Assembly (NCBI GenBank): GCA_022710245.1
Contig: JAKLHH010000292.1
Coordinates: 1 to 8,197, forward strand
DNA: 8,197 nt
Direction of reading: 5' to 3'
Origin: Myxococcota bacterium
GTDB taxonomy: Bacteria; Myxococcota; Polyangia; GCA-2747355; JAKLHH01
Below the pieces are notes generated by a model, which saw only the letters and a program-made list of their open reading frames with translations, had not been told where the DNA came from and made no database searches. This document shows positions 1-7,371 of the stretch, piece by piece; the first letter of the stretch is position 1; the number at the start of each line of letters is the position of its first letter. The position numbers were made by a program, and so were the translations under genes.

Positions 1-648
1 GGCAGCTTCCTCAAGGTGCTGGGCCTCGGCAACCCGAGCCCGACGAGCCATGGCGGCTACGACCTCTTCGTCGCCCGCCTGGCGACCGACAGCGGTGCCC
101 CGGTCTGGGTCCAGGGCTTCGGCGGCAGCGGCGACGCGAGCGCCGTCGGCGTCGCTGTCGACGGCGGCGGGAACGTCCTCGTGGCCGGCGCGTTCAATGC
201 CACGGTCGCCTTCGGCAGTGACACCCGCGTCAGCGCGGGCGGCAGCGACGGCGTGCTCCTCGGCCTGACGGGCAACGGCGCGCTCAGCTGGTCGCGGACG
301 ATCGGCGGCCTCGGCGAGGAGGTCGCTCGCGCCGTGGCCGTCGACGCGAGCGGCAACCTGTACGTGACCGGGACCTTCGAGCAGACAGCCAGCCTCGGCT
401 CCACCCAGCTCACCAGCGCGGGCCAGGCCGACGTCTTCGTCGCCAGCTACACCTCCACGGGCGGCCACCGCTGGACCCGCACCTACGGCGGCGCGGGCTT
501 CGACCAGGGCAACGCCATCGCGCTCGCTCCGGGCGCTCGCTTCATCCTCGCCGGCGAGTTCGAGCAGAGCGGGACCTTCGGGACGCAGACCCTGAGCAGC
601 GCCGGCGGCAGGGACGCCTTCCTCCTCAGCGCCCCGCTCGGGATCTGA
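1..648 (+). CDS. SBBP-type beta-propeller repeat protein, 5' partial
   Basis: The reading frame is open from base 1 and ends at the TGA at 646-648, leaving 215 visible residues; the true start lies outside the window. The protein is built from repeats of about 61 residues. Each carries G-x-x-D-x-(F/V)-(V/L) (residues 18, 80, 141 and 202), a W-x-x-x-(F/I/Y)-G-G-x-G turn, an A-(V/I)-A-V-D-x-x-G-N-(V/L) strand and a (V/A)-(A/T)-G-x-F strand followed by F/L-G. This is the pattern of SBBP/seven-bladed propeller repeats, common in secreted or surface proteins and lipoproteins of myxobacteria. At least three blades are visible, and the last partial blade ends at the C-terminus, as expected for ring closure. 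No catalytic residues are seen, so a binding or surface role is an inference. It converges on the debranching enzyme gene. The family is fairly sure; the function is unknown. Confidence 0.85.
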   Translation, partial: GSFLKVLGLGNPSPTSHGGYDLFVARLATDSGAPVWVQGFGGSGDASAVGVAVDGGGNVLVAGAFNATVAFGSDTRVSAGGSDGVLLGLTGNGALSWSRTIGGLGEEVARAVAVDASGNLYVTGTFEQTASLGSTQLTSAGQADVFVASYTSTGGHRWTRTYGGAGFDQGNAIALAPGARFILAGEFEQSGTFGTQTLSSAGGRDAFLLSAPLGI

Positions 649-661
649 CCCGCGCGGGTCA
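646..661. terminator. 16-bp perfect palindrome joining two convergent stop codons
   Basis: TGACCCGCGCGGGTCA is its own reverse complement. Its left TGA is the stop of the propeller gene and its right TCA is the stop (TGA) of the minus-strand debranching enzyme gene. Only 10 nt separate the two coding regions. As RNA it can fold into a 6-bp stem with a GCGC loop from either direction. There is no U-run, so intrinsic termination is uncertain. A role as a bidirectional stop or RNA 3'-end structure is inferred. Confidence 0.4.
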
Positions 662-2683
662 CCCCGCCGGGCACGTCCTGACGAAGCAGCGCAGGACCTC
701 GGCCACGCTCCACGCCTGCGCCACGCAGCCGCGCGGCGCGAACGGCGCCTCGGCGTCGAAGATCTCGCTCAGCGTGCCGATGCACGCCTCGCCGAGCTGA
801 TCGAGGAGCCCCGAGAGCAGGTCCCGCGCGTCGCGCTCGCGCCCCGGGTGCACCCGCAGCCAGGCGTCGACGAAGGGACCGATCAGCCAGGCCCAGACCG
901 TGCCCTGGTGGTAGGCGGCGTCGCGCGCGCGCAGGTCCCCGTCGCAGCGCGGCTGGTAGCGCGGCTCGTCCGGCGCCAGCGAGCGGAGCCCGACCGGCGT
1001 CAGCAGGTGACGCTCCACCGCGTCGACGACCGCCGCCCAGCGCTCCTCCTCGAGCACCGGGTGGGGCAGCGAGACGGCGAGGAGCTGGTTCGGCCGCAGC
1101 GCCGGGTCGTCGCCCTCCTCGCCGTCGACGACGTCGAGGAGGCAGCCGCGCTCCGCGTTCCAGAAGCGGCGGTTGAACGAGCGCCGCGCCCGCTCCGCGT
1201 GCTCGCGCACCCTGGCCGCGCCGTCCTCGTCGCGCTCCCCGGCGAGCCACTGCTCCAGCAGGCGGAGCGCGTTGTACCAGAGCGCGTTGAGCTCGACCGC
1301 CTTGCCCCGGCGCGGGGTGATGACCCGGTCGCCGACCTTCGCGTCCATCCAGGTGAGCTGGTAGCCCTCCTCGCCCTGCGTGAGGAGCCCGTCGGTCGGG
1401 TCGACGCGGATCCCGAAGCGCGTCCCCTCGAGGTGGCGGTGGACGATCTCGCGCAGGTGAGGCAGCAGGGCGCGCAGCGTCGCGCGGTCGCCCGACGCCT
1501 GCAGGTAGCGATCGATCGCGTGGAAGTACCAGAGGGTCGCGTCCGCGGTGTGGTAGAGCGCCTGCGACTCCCCCTCGGGGAAATGGTTCGGCAAGAGCCC
1601 GTCCCGCAGGTAGCGCGCGAAGGTGCGCAGGATGGTGCCCGCCTCGGCGAGCCGCCCCGTCACCGCCGTCAGCCCCTCGAGGGAGATCATCGCGTCGCGG
1701 CTCCAGTCGGTGAACCAGTGGTAGCCGGCGATCACGCTGCGCGGCTCGTCGCCCGCCGCGCGCCCCCCGGCCGCGTCCGCAGCGCGCGTCGCCGGCGTGA
1801 TCAGGAACTGGTCGGCCGCGAGGACCAGCTCGGCGCCGATGCCGCTCCGCGCGCACGGGTCGGCCTGCTGGAGCAGGCCCCGCCGCCGCTCGAGCTCGGC
1901 GGCGAGCGCGCTCGCCGCGTCGACCGCCAGCAGGTCGTCCCACGACTCCGTCGAGGCGCAGAGCGCGAGCTCCTCGCCGGCGGCGAGCTCGGCGCGAAAG
2001 GCGCCGGGCGTCCAGACCGGGCCGCGGTCCTCGTAGCCGCGGCTCCGCTCGACGCGGTAGAGCAAGTCGCGCTGGTGGCCGCCGCCCCGGATCAGCGCCG
2101 CCTCCGCCCCGCCGAGGTGCAGGCGGAGCGGGGGCAGGTCCCGGCACCAGACCTCGTAGCGGCCGCCGTCCGCGCTGATCTGGTACTCGAGCTCCTGTTC
2201 CCCGTCGACGCGATCATCGTGGCCGCGGAAGTGCATCGACGGGCGCAGCCGCAGCCGCACCCGCCCGGGCCCGGCCAGGAGCCGGTAGAGCACGTGGACC
2301 GTGTTGCGCCGGTAGCGCAACCAGACGCGCTTCTCCAGCTCGTGCTCGCCGACGCGGTAGGTCCAGACCGGCAGGCCGAGCTCGAGGTGGAACTGCGTGA
2401 GCGGCAGCGCGGCGTCCGGCTCGCGGCGCCCGGGGCGCTCCTCCGCCGAGAGCTGCACCACCTCGCCGTCGGGCAGGCGCACGCGCTCGGTCAGGTGGTC
2501 GAGCATCATCCGCCGGCCCAGCGGCGCGGCCAGCGCGGCGACGAGCAGCCCGTGGTAGCGCCGCGTGCAGGCGCCGCCCACCGTCCCCGAGGCGTAGCCG
2601 CCGAGGCCATTGGTGACGAGCCACTCGCGATCCGCGAGCAGCTCCTGCTCGCCGCCGGACCAGCCCACGCGGTGCGCGCTCAT
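659..2683 (-). CDS. Glycogen debranching enzyme, GDE_C / amylo-alpha-1,6-glucosidase type
   Basis: 674 residues. The predicted activity is hydrolysis of alpha-1,6 branch glucose in glycogen or limit dextrin, in the cytoplasm; no signal peptide is seen. The N-terminal beta-sandwich domain (about 13-240) opens with the family signature LVTNGLGGYASGT followed by TRRYHGLL (residues 22-47). The C-terminal (alpha/alpha)6 barrel (about 285-670) carries YHWFTDWSRDAMISLEG (321-337), LWYFHAIDRYL (384-394), QLTWMDAK (442-449), ELNALWYNAL (464-473), YHQGTVWAW (591-599) and GTLSEIFD (636-643). By analogy with eukaryotic and archaeal GDE C-domains, D447 and E640 are the likely acid/base pair. It lacks the N-terminal glucanotransferase half of eukaryotic debranching enzymes, as is usual in prokaryotes. 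The ATG is preceded by GAGGGGAG, and the conserved motif begins 20 residues in, which supports this start. glgX lies upstream on the same strand. Product class is confident; substrate preference is not. Confidence 0.93.
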   Translation of the reverse strand: MSAHRVGWSGGEQELLADREWLVTNGLGGYASGTVGGACTRRYHGLLVAALAAPLGRRMMLDHLTERVRLPDGEVVQLSAEERPGRREPDAALPLTQFHLELGLPVWTYRVGEHELEKRVWLRYRRNTVHVLYRLLAGPGRVRLRLRPSMHFRGHDDRVDGEQELEYQISADGGRYEVWCRDLPPLRLHLGGAEAALIRGGGHQRDLLYRVERSRGYEDRGPVWTPGAFRAELAAGEELALCASTESWDDLLAVDAASALAAELERRRGLLQQADPCARSGIGAELVLAADQFLITPATRAADAAGGRAAGDEPRSVIAGYHWFTDWSRDAMISLEGLTAVTGRLAEAGTILRTFARYLRDGLLPNHFPEGESQALYHTADATLWYFHAIDRYLQASGDRATLRALLPHLREIVHRHLEGTRFGIRVDPTDGLLTQGEEGYQLTWMDAKVGDRVITPRRGKAVELNALWYNALRLLEQWLAGERDEDGAARVREHAERARRSFNRRFWNAERGCLLDVVDGEEGDDPALRPNQLLAVSLPHPVLEEERWAAVVDAVERHLLTPVGLRSLAPDEPRYQPRCDGDLRARDAAYHQGTVWAWLIGPFVDAWLRVHPGRERDARDLLSGLLDQLGEACIGTLSEIFDAEAPFAPRGCVAQAWSVAEVLRCFVRTCPAG

Positions 2684-2730
2684 CGCTCCCCTCGCCCTGC
2701 GCCGCTGCTCATCGCTCGCTCCTCCTCCAT
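2680..2730 (-). other. Possible short leader ORF before the GDE gene
   Basis: On the minus strand an ATG at 2712-2710 opens a ten-codon frame (MSSGAGRGER) whose TGA overlaps the GDE start as ATGA (2683-2680). A second in-frame ATG at 2730-2728 would give 16 codons. A GGAGGAG purine run lies about 7 nt before the inner ATG. This could be a translationally coupled leader peptide, but in such purine-rich sequence it may be chance. Confidence 0.2.
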
Positions 2731-2791
2731 GGACCCGGCCCCGAGCCGGACACGGCCACGGACACGAAGCATAGCGCCGCCGCGCCCGCGG

Positions 2792-2853
2792 TGCGCCCCC
2801 GGTCTCGGCCGCCGCGCCCGCCCGCGCTGCGCCCCGGTCCCGGCCGCCGCGCC
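2792..2853. repeat. Imperfect direct repeat in the glgX-GDE gap
   Basis: Two copies of a 26-27 bp C/G-rich unit occur at 2792-2818 and 2828-2853, starting TGCGCCCC and ending GGCCGCCGCGCC. They differ by one single-base indel and one T/C change. They lie in the 297-nt gap (2684-2981) between glgX and GDE, which otherwise shows no convincing gene. The same gap holds a 10-bp palindrome GAGCGCGCTC (2962-2971) just past the glgX stop, and two GGCTCAC heptamers 21 bp apart (2924 and 2945) that bracket a TACACT (2939-2944) on the plus strand. Confidence 0.7.
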
Positions 2854-2981
2854 GATCGGTTCGGCTGGCCGGAGCTGGTCGCCGCGACCGCCGCGGCCTG
2901 GCGCTCGCTCCGGTGCTCCCGTCGGCTCACGGCTGGGCTACACTGGCTCACCACCTACGAGGAGCGCGCTCGCCTGACCGC

Positions 2982-5123
<2,142 letters not shown>

Positions 5124-5131
5124 CTCCCCTC

Positions 5132-5172
5132 CTTCGCTGGCGACGGGCGAAGCAGGAAGCAGGCCAGCGAAG
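5132..5172. repeat. 10-bp perfect inverted repeat at the glgX start region
   Basis: CTTCGCTGGC (5132-5141) is the exact reverse complement of GCCAGCGAAG (5163-5172), with a 21-nt spacer. The proximal arm overlaps the first bases of the glgX Shine-Dalgarno run (AAGGAGG on the minus strand). The distal arm overlaps the -24 part of the sigma-54-like motif. Arm centres are 31 bp apart, about three helical turns, so it could be an operator. If transcription starts further upstream, it could instead be a hairpin that occludes the RBS. Confidence 0.6.
5151..5166 (-). promoter_or_regulatory. Candidate sigma-54 (-24/-12) promoter for glgX
   Basis: The minus strand reads TGGCCTG-CTTC-CTGCT. This is GG-N10-GC with 9 of 12 positions matching TGGCACG-N4-TTGCW. 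The predicted start near 5140 gives a 17-nt leader containing the glgX RBS. It is the weakest of the three such sites in the window. Confidence 0.35.
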
Positions 5173-5187
5173 AGCCAGGCCCCGTCG

Positions 5188-5231
5188 AGGGGCAGGTGGT
5201 TCTCCCCGGGGCTCCGCCGGGGATTGCCCCT
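5188..5231. repeat. Nested inverted repeat in the divergent glgX/pfpI region
   Basis: The outer arms AGGGGCA (5188-5194) and TGCCCCT (5225-5231) are exact complements. They enclose inner arms TCCCCGG (5203-5209) and CCGGGGA (5217-5223) with a 7-nt loop. An 8-nt unpaired stretch lies on one side only. It sits between the two divergent promoter candidates, so it could be a shared activator or repressor site, or a structured leader. Confidence 0.5.
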
Positions 5232-5298
5232 GCCCGCCTGGTGGATCTGCCCCAGCGCGAGGGCCGCGGGGTCCGCGCCAGGGCAGCCGGCGACGGCC

Positions 5299-5314
5299 GG
5301 GAACGCGGCTTGCA
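5299..5314 (+). promoter_or_regulatory. Candidate sigma-54 (-24/-12) promoter for pfpI
   Basis: GGGAACG-CGGC-TTGCA has the GG-N10-GC spacing and matches TGGCACG-N4-TTGCW at 10 of 12 positions, including the full TTGCA. The predicted start near 5325 gives a 14-nt leader that contains the AGGAGG RBS (5327-5332). A small perfect hairpin, GCGGCT-TGC-AGCCGC (5305-5319), overlaps the -12 element. Confidence 0.4.
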
Positions 5315-5338
5315 GCCGCTGGCCGCAGGAGGTCGAGG

Positions 5339-5857
5339 ATGAGCGTGACAGGCAAGAAGGTGGCCCTCTTCGTGGCGAGCCTCTACGAGGACGTCGAGCT
5401 CTGGTACCCGTACTACCGCCTCAAGGAGGCCGGCCTGGAGGTCACCGTGGTCGGCCCCGAGGCGGAGCGCTACCTGAGCAAGCACGGCCTGCCCGCGCAG
5501 GCCGAGCGCGCCATCGGCGAGGTCAAGCCGGGCGACTTCGACGCGCTGGTGATCCCCGGCGGGTACTCCCCCGACCACATGCGGCGAAACCCGCTGATGG
5601 TCCAGTTCGTCAAGCGCCTCGTCGAGGAGGGCAAGCCCGTCGCCGCCATCTGTCACGCGCCCTGGATGCTCGCCTCCGCCGAGGTGGTGCGCGGCCGCAC
5701 GGTGACCAGCTTCCACTCGATCCGCGACGACCTCGTGCACGCGGGCGCCGAGTGGGTCGACCGCGAGGTCGTGCGCGACGGAGTCCTCATCACCTCGCGC
5801 AGCCCCGATGACCTCCCGGCGTTCTGCCGCACGCTCCTCGAGGCGCTCGAGGGATAA
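5339..5857 (+). CDS. PfpI/DJ-1 family type 1 glutamine amidotransferase-like protein (YhbO-like)
   Basis: 172 residues, similar in length to E. coli YhbO and archaeal PfpI. The family covers stress-associated cysteine enzymes described as deglycases, glyoxalases or peptidases; the true substrate cannot be read from sequence. Features in order: a Rossmann-like first strand KKVALFVA (6-13); YEDVELWYPYYRLKEAG (16-32) containing the conserved Glu (E17) that contacts the nucleophile; ALVIPGGYSPDHMR (69-82), where D79 takes the place of the third triad member; the nucleophile elbow AAICHAPW (102-109) with C105-H106; GAEWVDREVV (136-145); and SRSPDDLPAF (153-162). It is presumably a cytoplasmic oligomer, as in relatives. 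The start is fixed by AGGAGG six nt before the ATG. The last codons contain a 7-bp hairpin (CCTCGAG-GCG-CTCGAGG, 5836-5852) with no U-run after it. The HPF-type gene follows after 148 nt. Confidence 0.93.
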   Translation: MSVTGKKVALFVASLYEDVELWYPYYRLKEAGLEVTVVGPEAERYLSKHGLPAQAERAIGEVKPGDFDALVIPGGYSPDHMRRNPLMVQFVKRLVEEGKPVAAICHAPWMLASAEVVRGRTVTSFHSIRDDLVHAGAEWVDREVVRDGVLITSRSPDDLPAFCRTLLEALEG

Positions 5858-6005
5858 CCAAGGAGGCGGGGCGTGCGGGCTGTGCGACGGCAGGAGTGAC
5901 ACCAGCGTGCGCGTCCTGTCGAACCCACGAGCGGAGAGCGCGCGACGGCTCTCGGATGGCGGCCGCGAGCCGAGGGATCCACGCTTTCAGAGGGTGGAGG
6001 TGAGC

Positions 6006-6578
6006 ATGAACGGTCCCCTGGAGATCACATTTCGAGATATCCCGAAGGTGCCGGAGATGGAGGAGCTGATCCGGCAGAAGATCGCCAAGCTCGAGGAGGT
6101 GCACCGCATCACGAGCTGCCGGGTGGTGATCGAGCAACCGCAGCGCCACCAGAAGAGCGGGAGCCCCTACCGGGTCCGGCTCGACATCACGGTGCCAGCC
6201 GGTCACGAGCTGGTGGTCCGGCGCGAGCCCGGCGAGGGCGAGATGCACACCTCGCTCTCGGCGGTGGTGCGCGCCGCCTTCGACGCTGCCCGTCGTCAGC
6301 TCCGGGAGCTGGCGATGCGCCAGCGCGGCGAGGTGAAGCACCACGCGGAGCCCGCGGTGCAGGCGGTGATCGATCGCGTCTTCCTCGAGGAGGGCTACGG
6401 GTTCATCCGCGACGTCGATCAGCGCGAGATCTACTTCAACCGCAGCAGCCTCACCAACGCCGACCTCGACGAGGTCTCGCCGGGGACGCCGGTCCGCTTC
6501 GTCGAGGAGGAGAGCGTGAGCGGGCATCGCGCCTCCACGGTGGAGCTCCTCGGCACGGCGCGCCGCACGGCGCCCTGA
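6006..6578 (+). CDS. HPF/RaiA-family ribosome hibernation factor fused to a cold-shock domain
   Basis: 190 residues. Residues 1-105 are an S30AE/HPF (RaiA) fold: PLEITFRDIP (4-13), a helix EMEELIRQKIAKLEE (17-31), CRVVIEQP (38-45), YRVRLDITVP (55-64), ELVVRRE (68-74) and a second helix (83-103). Such domains bind the 30S decoding region and stall translation in dormancy. Residues about 119-182 are a cold-shock/OB domain with the RNP1-like EGYGFIRD (129-136) and RNP2-like EIYFNRSSL (141-149). Asn145 replaces the His usual in RNP2. The long HPF C-terminal dimerisation domain is absent. The frame stays open upstream into pfpI, including in-frame GTG codons near 5907. However, ATG 6006 has GGAGG at 5 nt and begins exactly at the conserved S30AE strand. 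It probably follows pfpI in one transcript. The intervening 148 nt hold no clear promoter. Confidence 0.9.
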   Translation: MNGPLEITFRDIPKVPEMEELIRQKIAKLEEVHRITSCRVVIEQPQRHQKSGSPYRVRLDITVPAGHELVVRREPGEGEMHTSLSAVVRAAFDAARRQLRELAMRQRGEVKHHAEPAVQAVIDRVFLEEGYGFIRDVDQREIYFNRSSLTNADLDEVSPGTPVRFVEEESVSGHRASTVELLGTARRTAP

Positions 6579-6620
6579 GCGCCCGGAGCGCCCGAGCGCC
6601 CTGACCGCACCGAGCGCCTC
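6577..6620. repeat. Five imperfect 8-9 bp tandem repeats after the HPF gene
   Basis: Starting within the HPF stop codon are five head-to-tail units: GAGCGCCCG, GAGCGCCC, GAGCGCCCT, GACCGCACC and GAGCGCCTC. The rest of the 6579-6750 gap contains a locally AT-rich patch (GATTAATC near 6641) and the sigma-54-like motif listed separately. No gene is evident in it. Confidence 0.65.
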
Positions 6621-6694
6621 GAACTATCTCCTGCCCCCGCTGATTAATCCCCCCCTCGCGACCGGCGCCCGCACGCCGCTGGCCGGGATCGGCG

Positions 6695-6710
6695 CGGCAT
6701 GTCGGTTGCA
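6695..6710 (+). promoter_or_regulatory. Candidate sigma-54 (-24/-12) promoter for the lipoprotein pair
   Basis: CGGCATG-TCGG-TTGCA has exact GG-N10-GC spacing and matches TGGCACG-N4-TTGCW at 10 of 12 positions, with GGCA and TTGCA intact. The predicted start near 6721 leaves a 30-nt leader carrying GAGGAGGGGG before the ATG at 6751. GTCGG (6715-6719) and CCGAC (6729-6733) form a small inverted repeat across the predicted start. No activator site could be recognised with confidence. Confidence 0.5.
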
Positions 6711-6750
6711 TTCTGTCGGGCTCGCCCGCCGACAACACGAGGAGGGGGTC

Positions 6751-7368
6751 ATGCCTGCCCAGATCCGCAGCGCGCGCTGGCTCAGCCTGGTCACCACGGC
6801 GCGGGGCACCACGCTGGTCACCGTCGCGCTGATCACGGCCACGCTGGCCGCCGCCACGCTTCTCATGGGCTGCGCCCAGACGAGCACGCGCGCTCCGGGC
6901 ACGCGCGTCGCCGCCCTCGGCGACACGATCCCGCTGCCCGCGGGGCGCGACGAGGCGTGCCCCATCGTGGTGCCGAACACTCAGGTGGTGATCACCGACA
7001 CCGCCGAGGGCATCACGCTGGACCTGCTCACGACCAGCGGGTCCGTCGCCGAGCTGCAGCGGCGCGCGGTGAACCTCGCCGCGGACTACAACGCCCTCTA
7101 CGACGAGCCGGGCCCCGAGCGCCACGTCCGCTACGTCACCCGGCCGGTCATCACGCAGGGCGGCGGCTACGGCGTGGGCGGCGGGCAGGGCAGCAACGAG
7201 ATCCCGGTGCCGGGCCGGCCCGCGTCGCGCGCGCTGGTCGAGATCGGGGGCCGCGGGGCCCGCATCCACTACGTCACCGAGTCCTCCGCCGAGGCGATGC
7301 AGGTGCGCCGCCGCGTCACCGAGCAGGCCGTGCAGATGTGGGCCGGCAACTGCCCGAGCGTGAGGTGA
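6751..7368 (+). CDS. Putative lipoprotein of unknown function, internally repeated
   Basis: 205 residues. The basic N-terminus (R6, R9, R18) leads into a hydrophobic stretch (about 20-39) and a lipobox-like LLMGC ending at C41, so export and lipid attachment are predicted. The signal region is longer than average. The mature part shows two similar segments: G87-A110 (GITLDLLTTSGS, then a helix with RRA) and G169-A193 (GARIHYVTESSA, then a helix with RRR). They are joined by a Gly-rich linker (137-148). Apart from the lipid Cys, only C70 and C201 are present, each in a Cys-Pro pair near an end of the two-fold unit, so a disulfide is possible. I do not recognise a named family. The start is set by GAGGAGGGGG ending 2 nt before the ATG; upstream in-frame codons overlap the promoter motif. 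The next lipoprotein gene begins 3 nt after its stop, indicating one transcript. Confidence 0.8.
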   Translation: MPAQIRSARWLSLVTTARGTTLVTVALITATLAAATLLMGCAQTSTRAPGTRVAALGDTIPLPAGRDEACPIVVPNTQVVITDTAEGITLDLLTTSGSVAELQRRAVNLAADYNALYDEPGPERHVRYVTRPVITQGGGYGVGGGQGSNEIPVPGRPASRALVEIGGRGARIHYVTESSAEAMQVRRRVTEQAVQMWAGNCPSVR

Positions 7369-7371
7369 GCC

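Noticed and set aside
483..2147. 554-codon minus-strand frame overlapping GDE
   Set aside because: It is an out-of-frame shadow of the same strand's gene: Arg/Ala/Gly/Pro-rich and low complexity, and it runs past the true GDE stop into the propeller gene.
2768..2773. Minus-strand TATGCT as a -10 box for GDE
   Set aside because: No acceptable -35 element lies 16-18 bp upstream (GCGCAC at 17 bp).
2709..2954. 81-codon minus-strand frame in the glgX-GDE gap
   Set aside because: It is Arg/Gly/Ser-rich without motif or clear RBS and includes the duplicated GC block, so it is probably chance.
848..2977. 709-codon plus-strand open frame opposite the GDE gene
   Set aside because: It mirrors a strongly conserved enzyme gene. 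Its translation is Arg/Val/Ala/Glu-rich without motifs, as expected from high third-position G/C on the opposite strand.
5808..6005. Upstream extension of the HPF reading frame
   Set aside because: It would overlap pfpI and add 66 residues outside the S30AE fold. ATG 6006 has a good RBS and starts at the conserved strand.
5790..6527. 245-codon minus-strand frame opposite the HPF gene
   Set aside because: It is a shadow rich in Leu/Val/Asp/Ala that overlaps two well-supported plus-strand genes.
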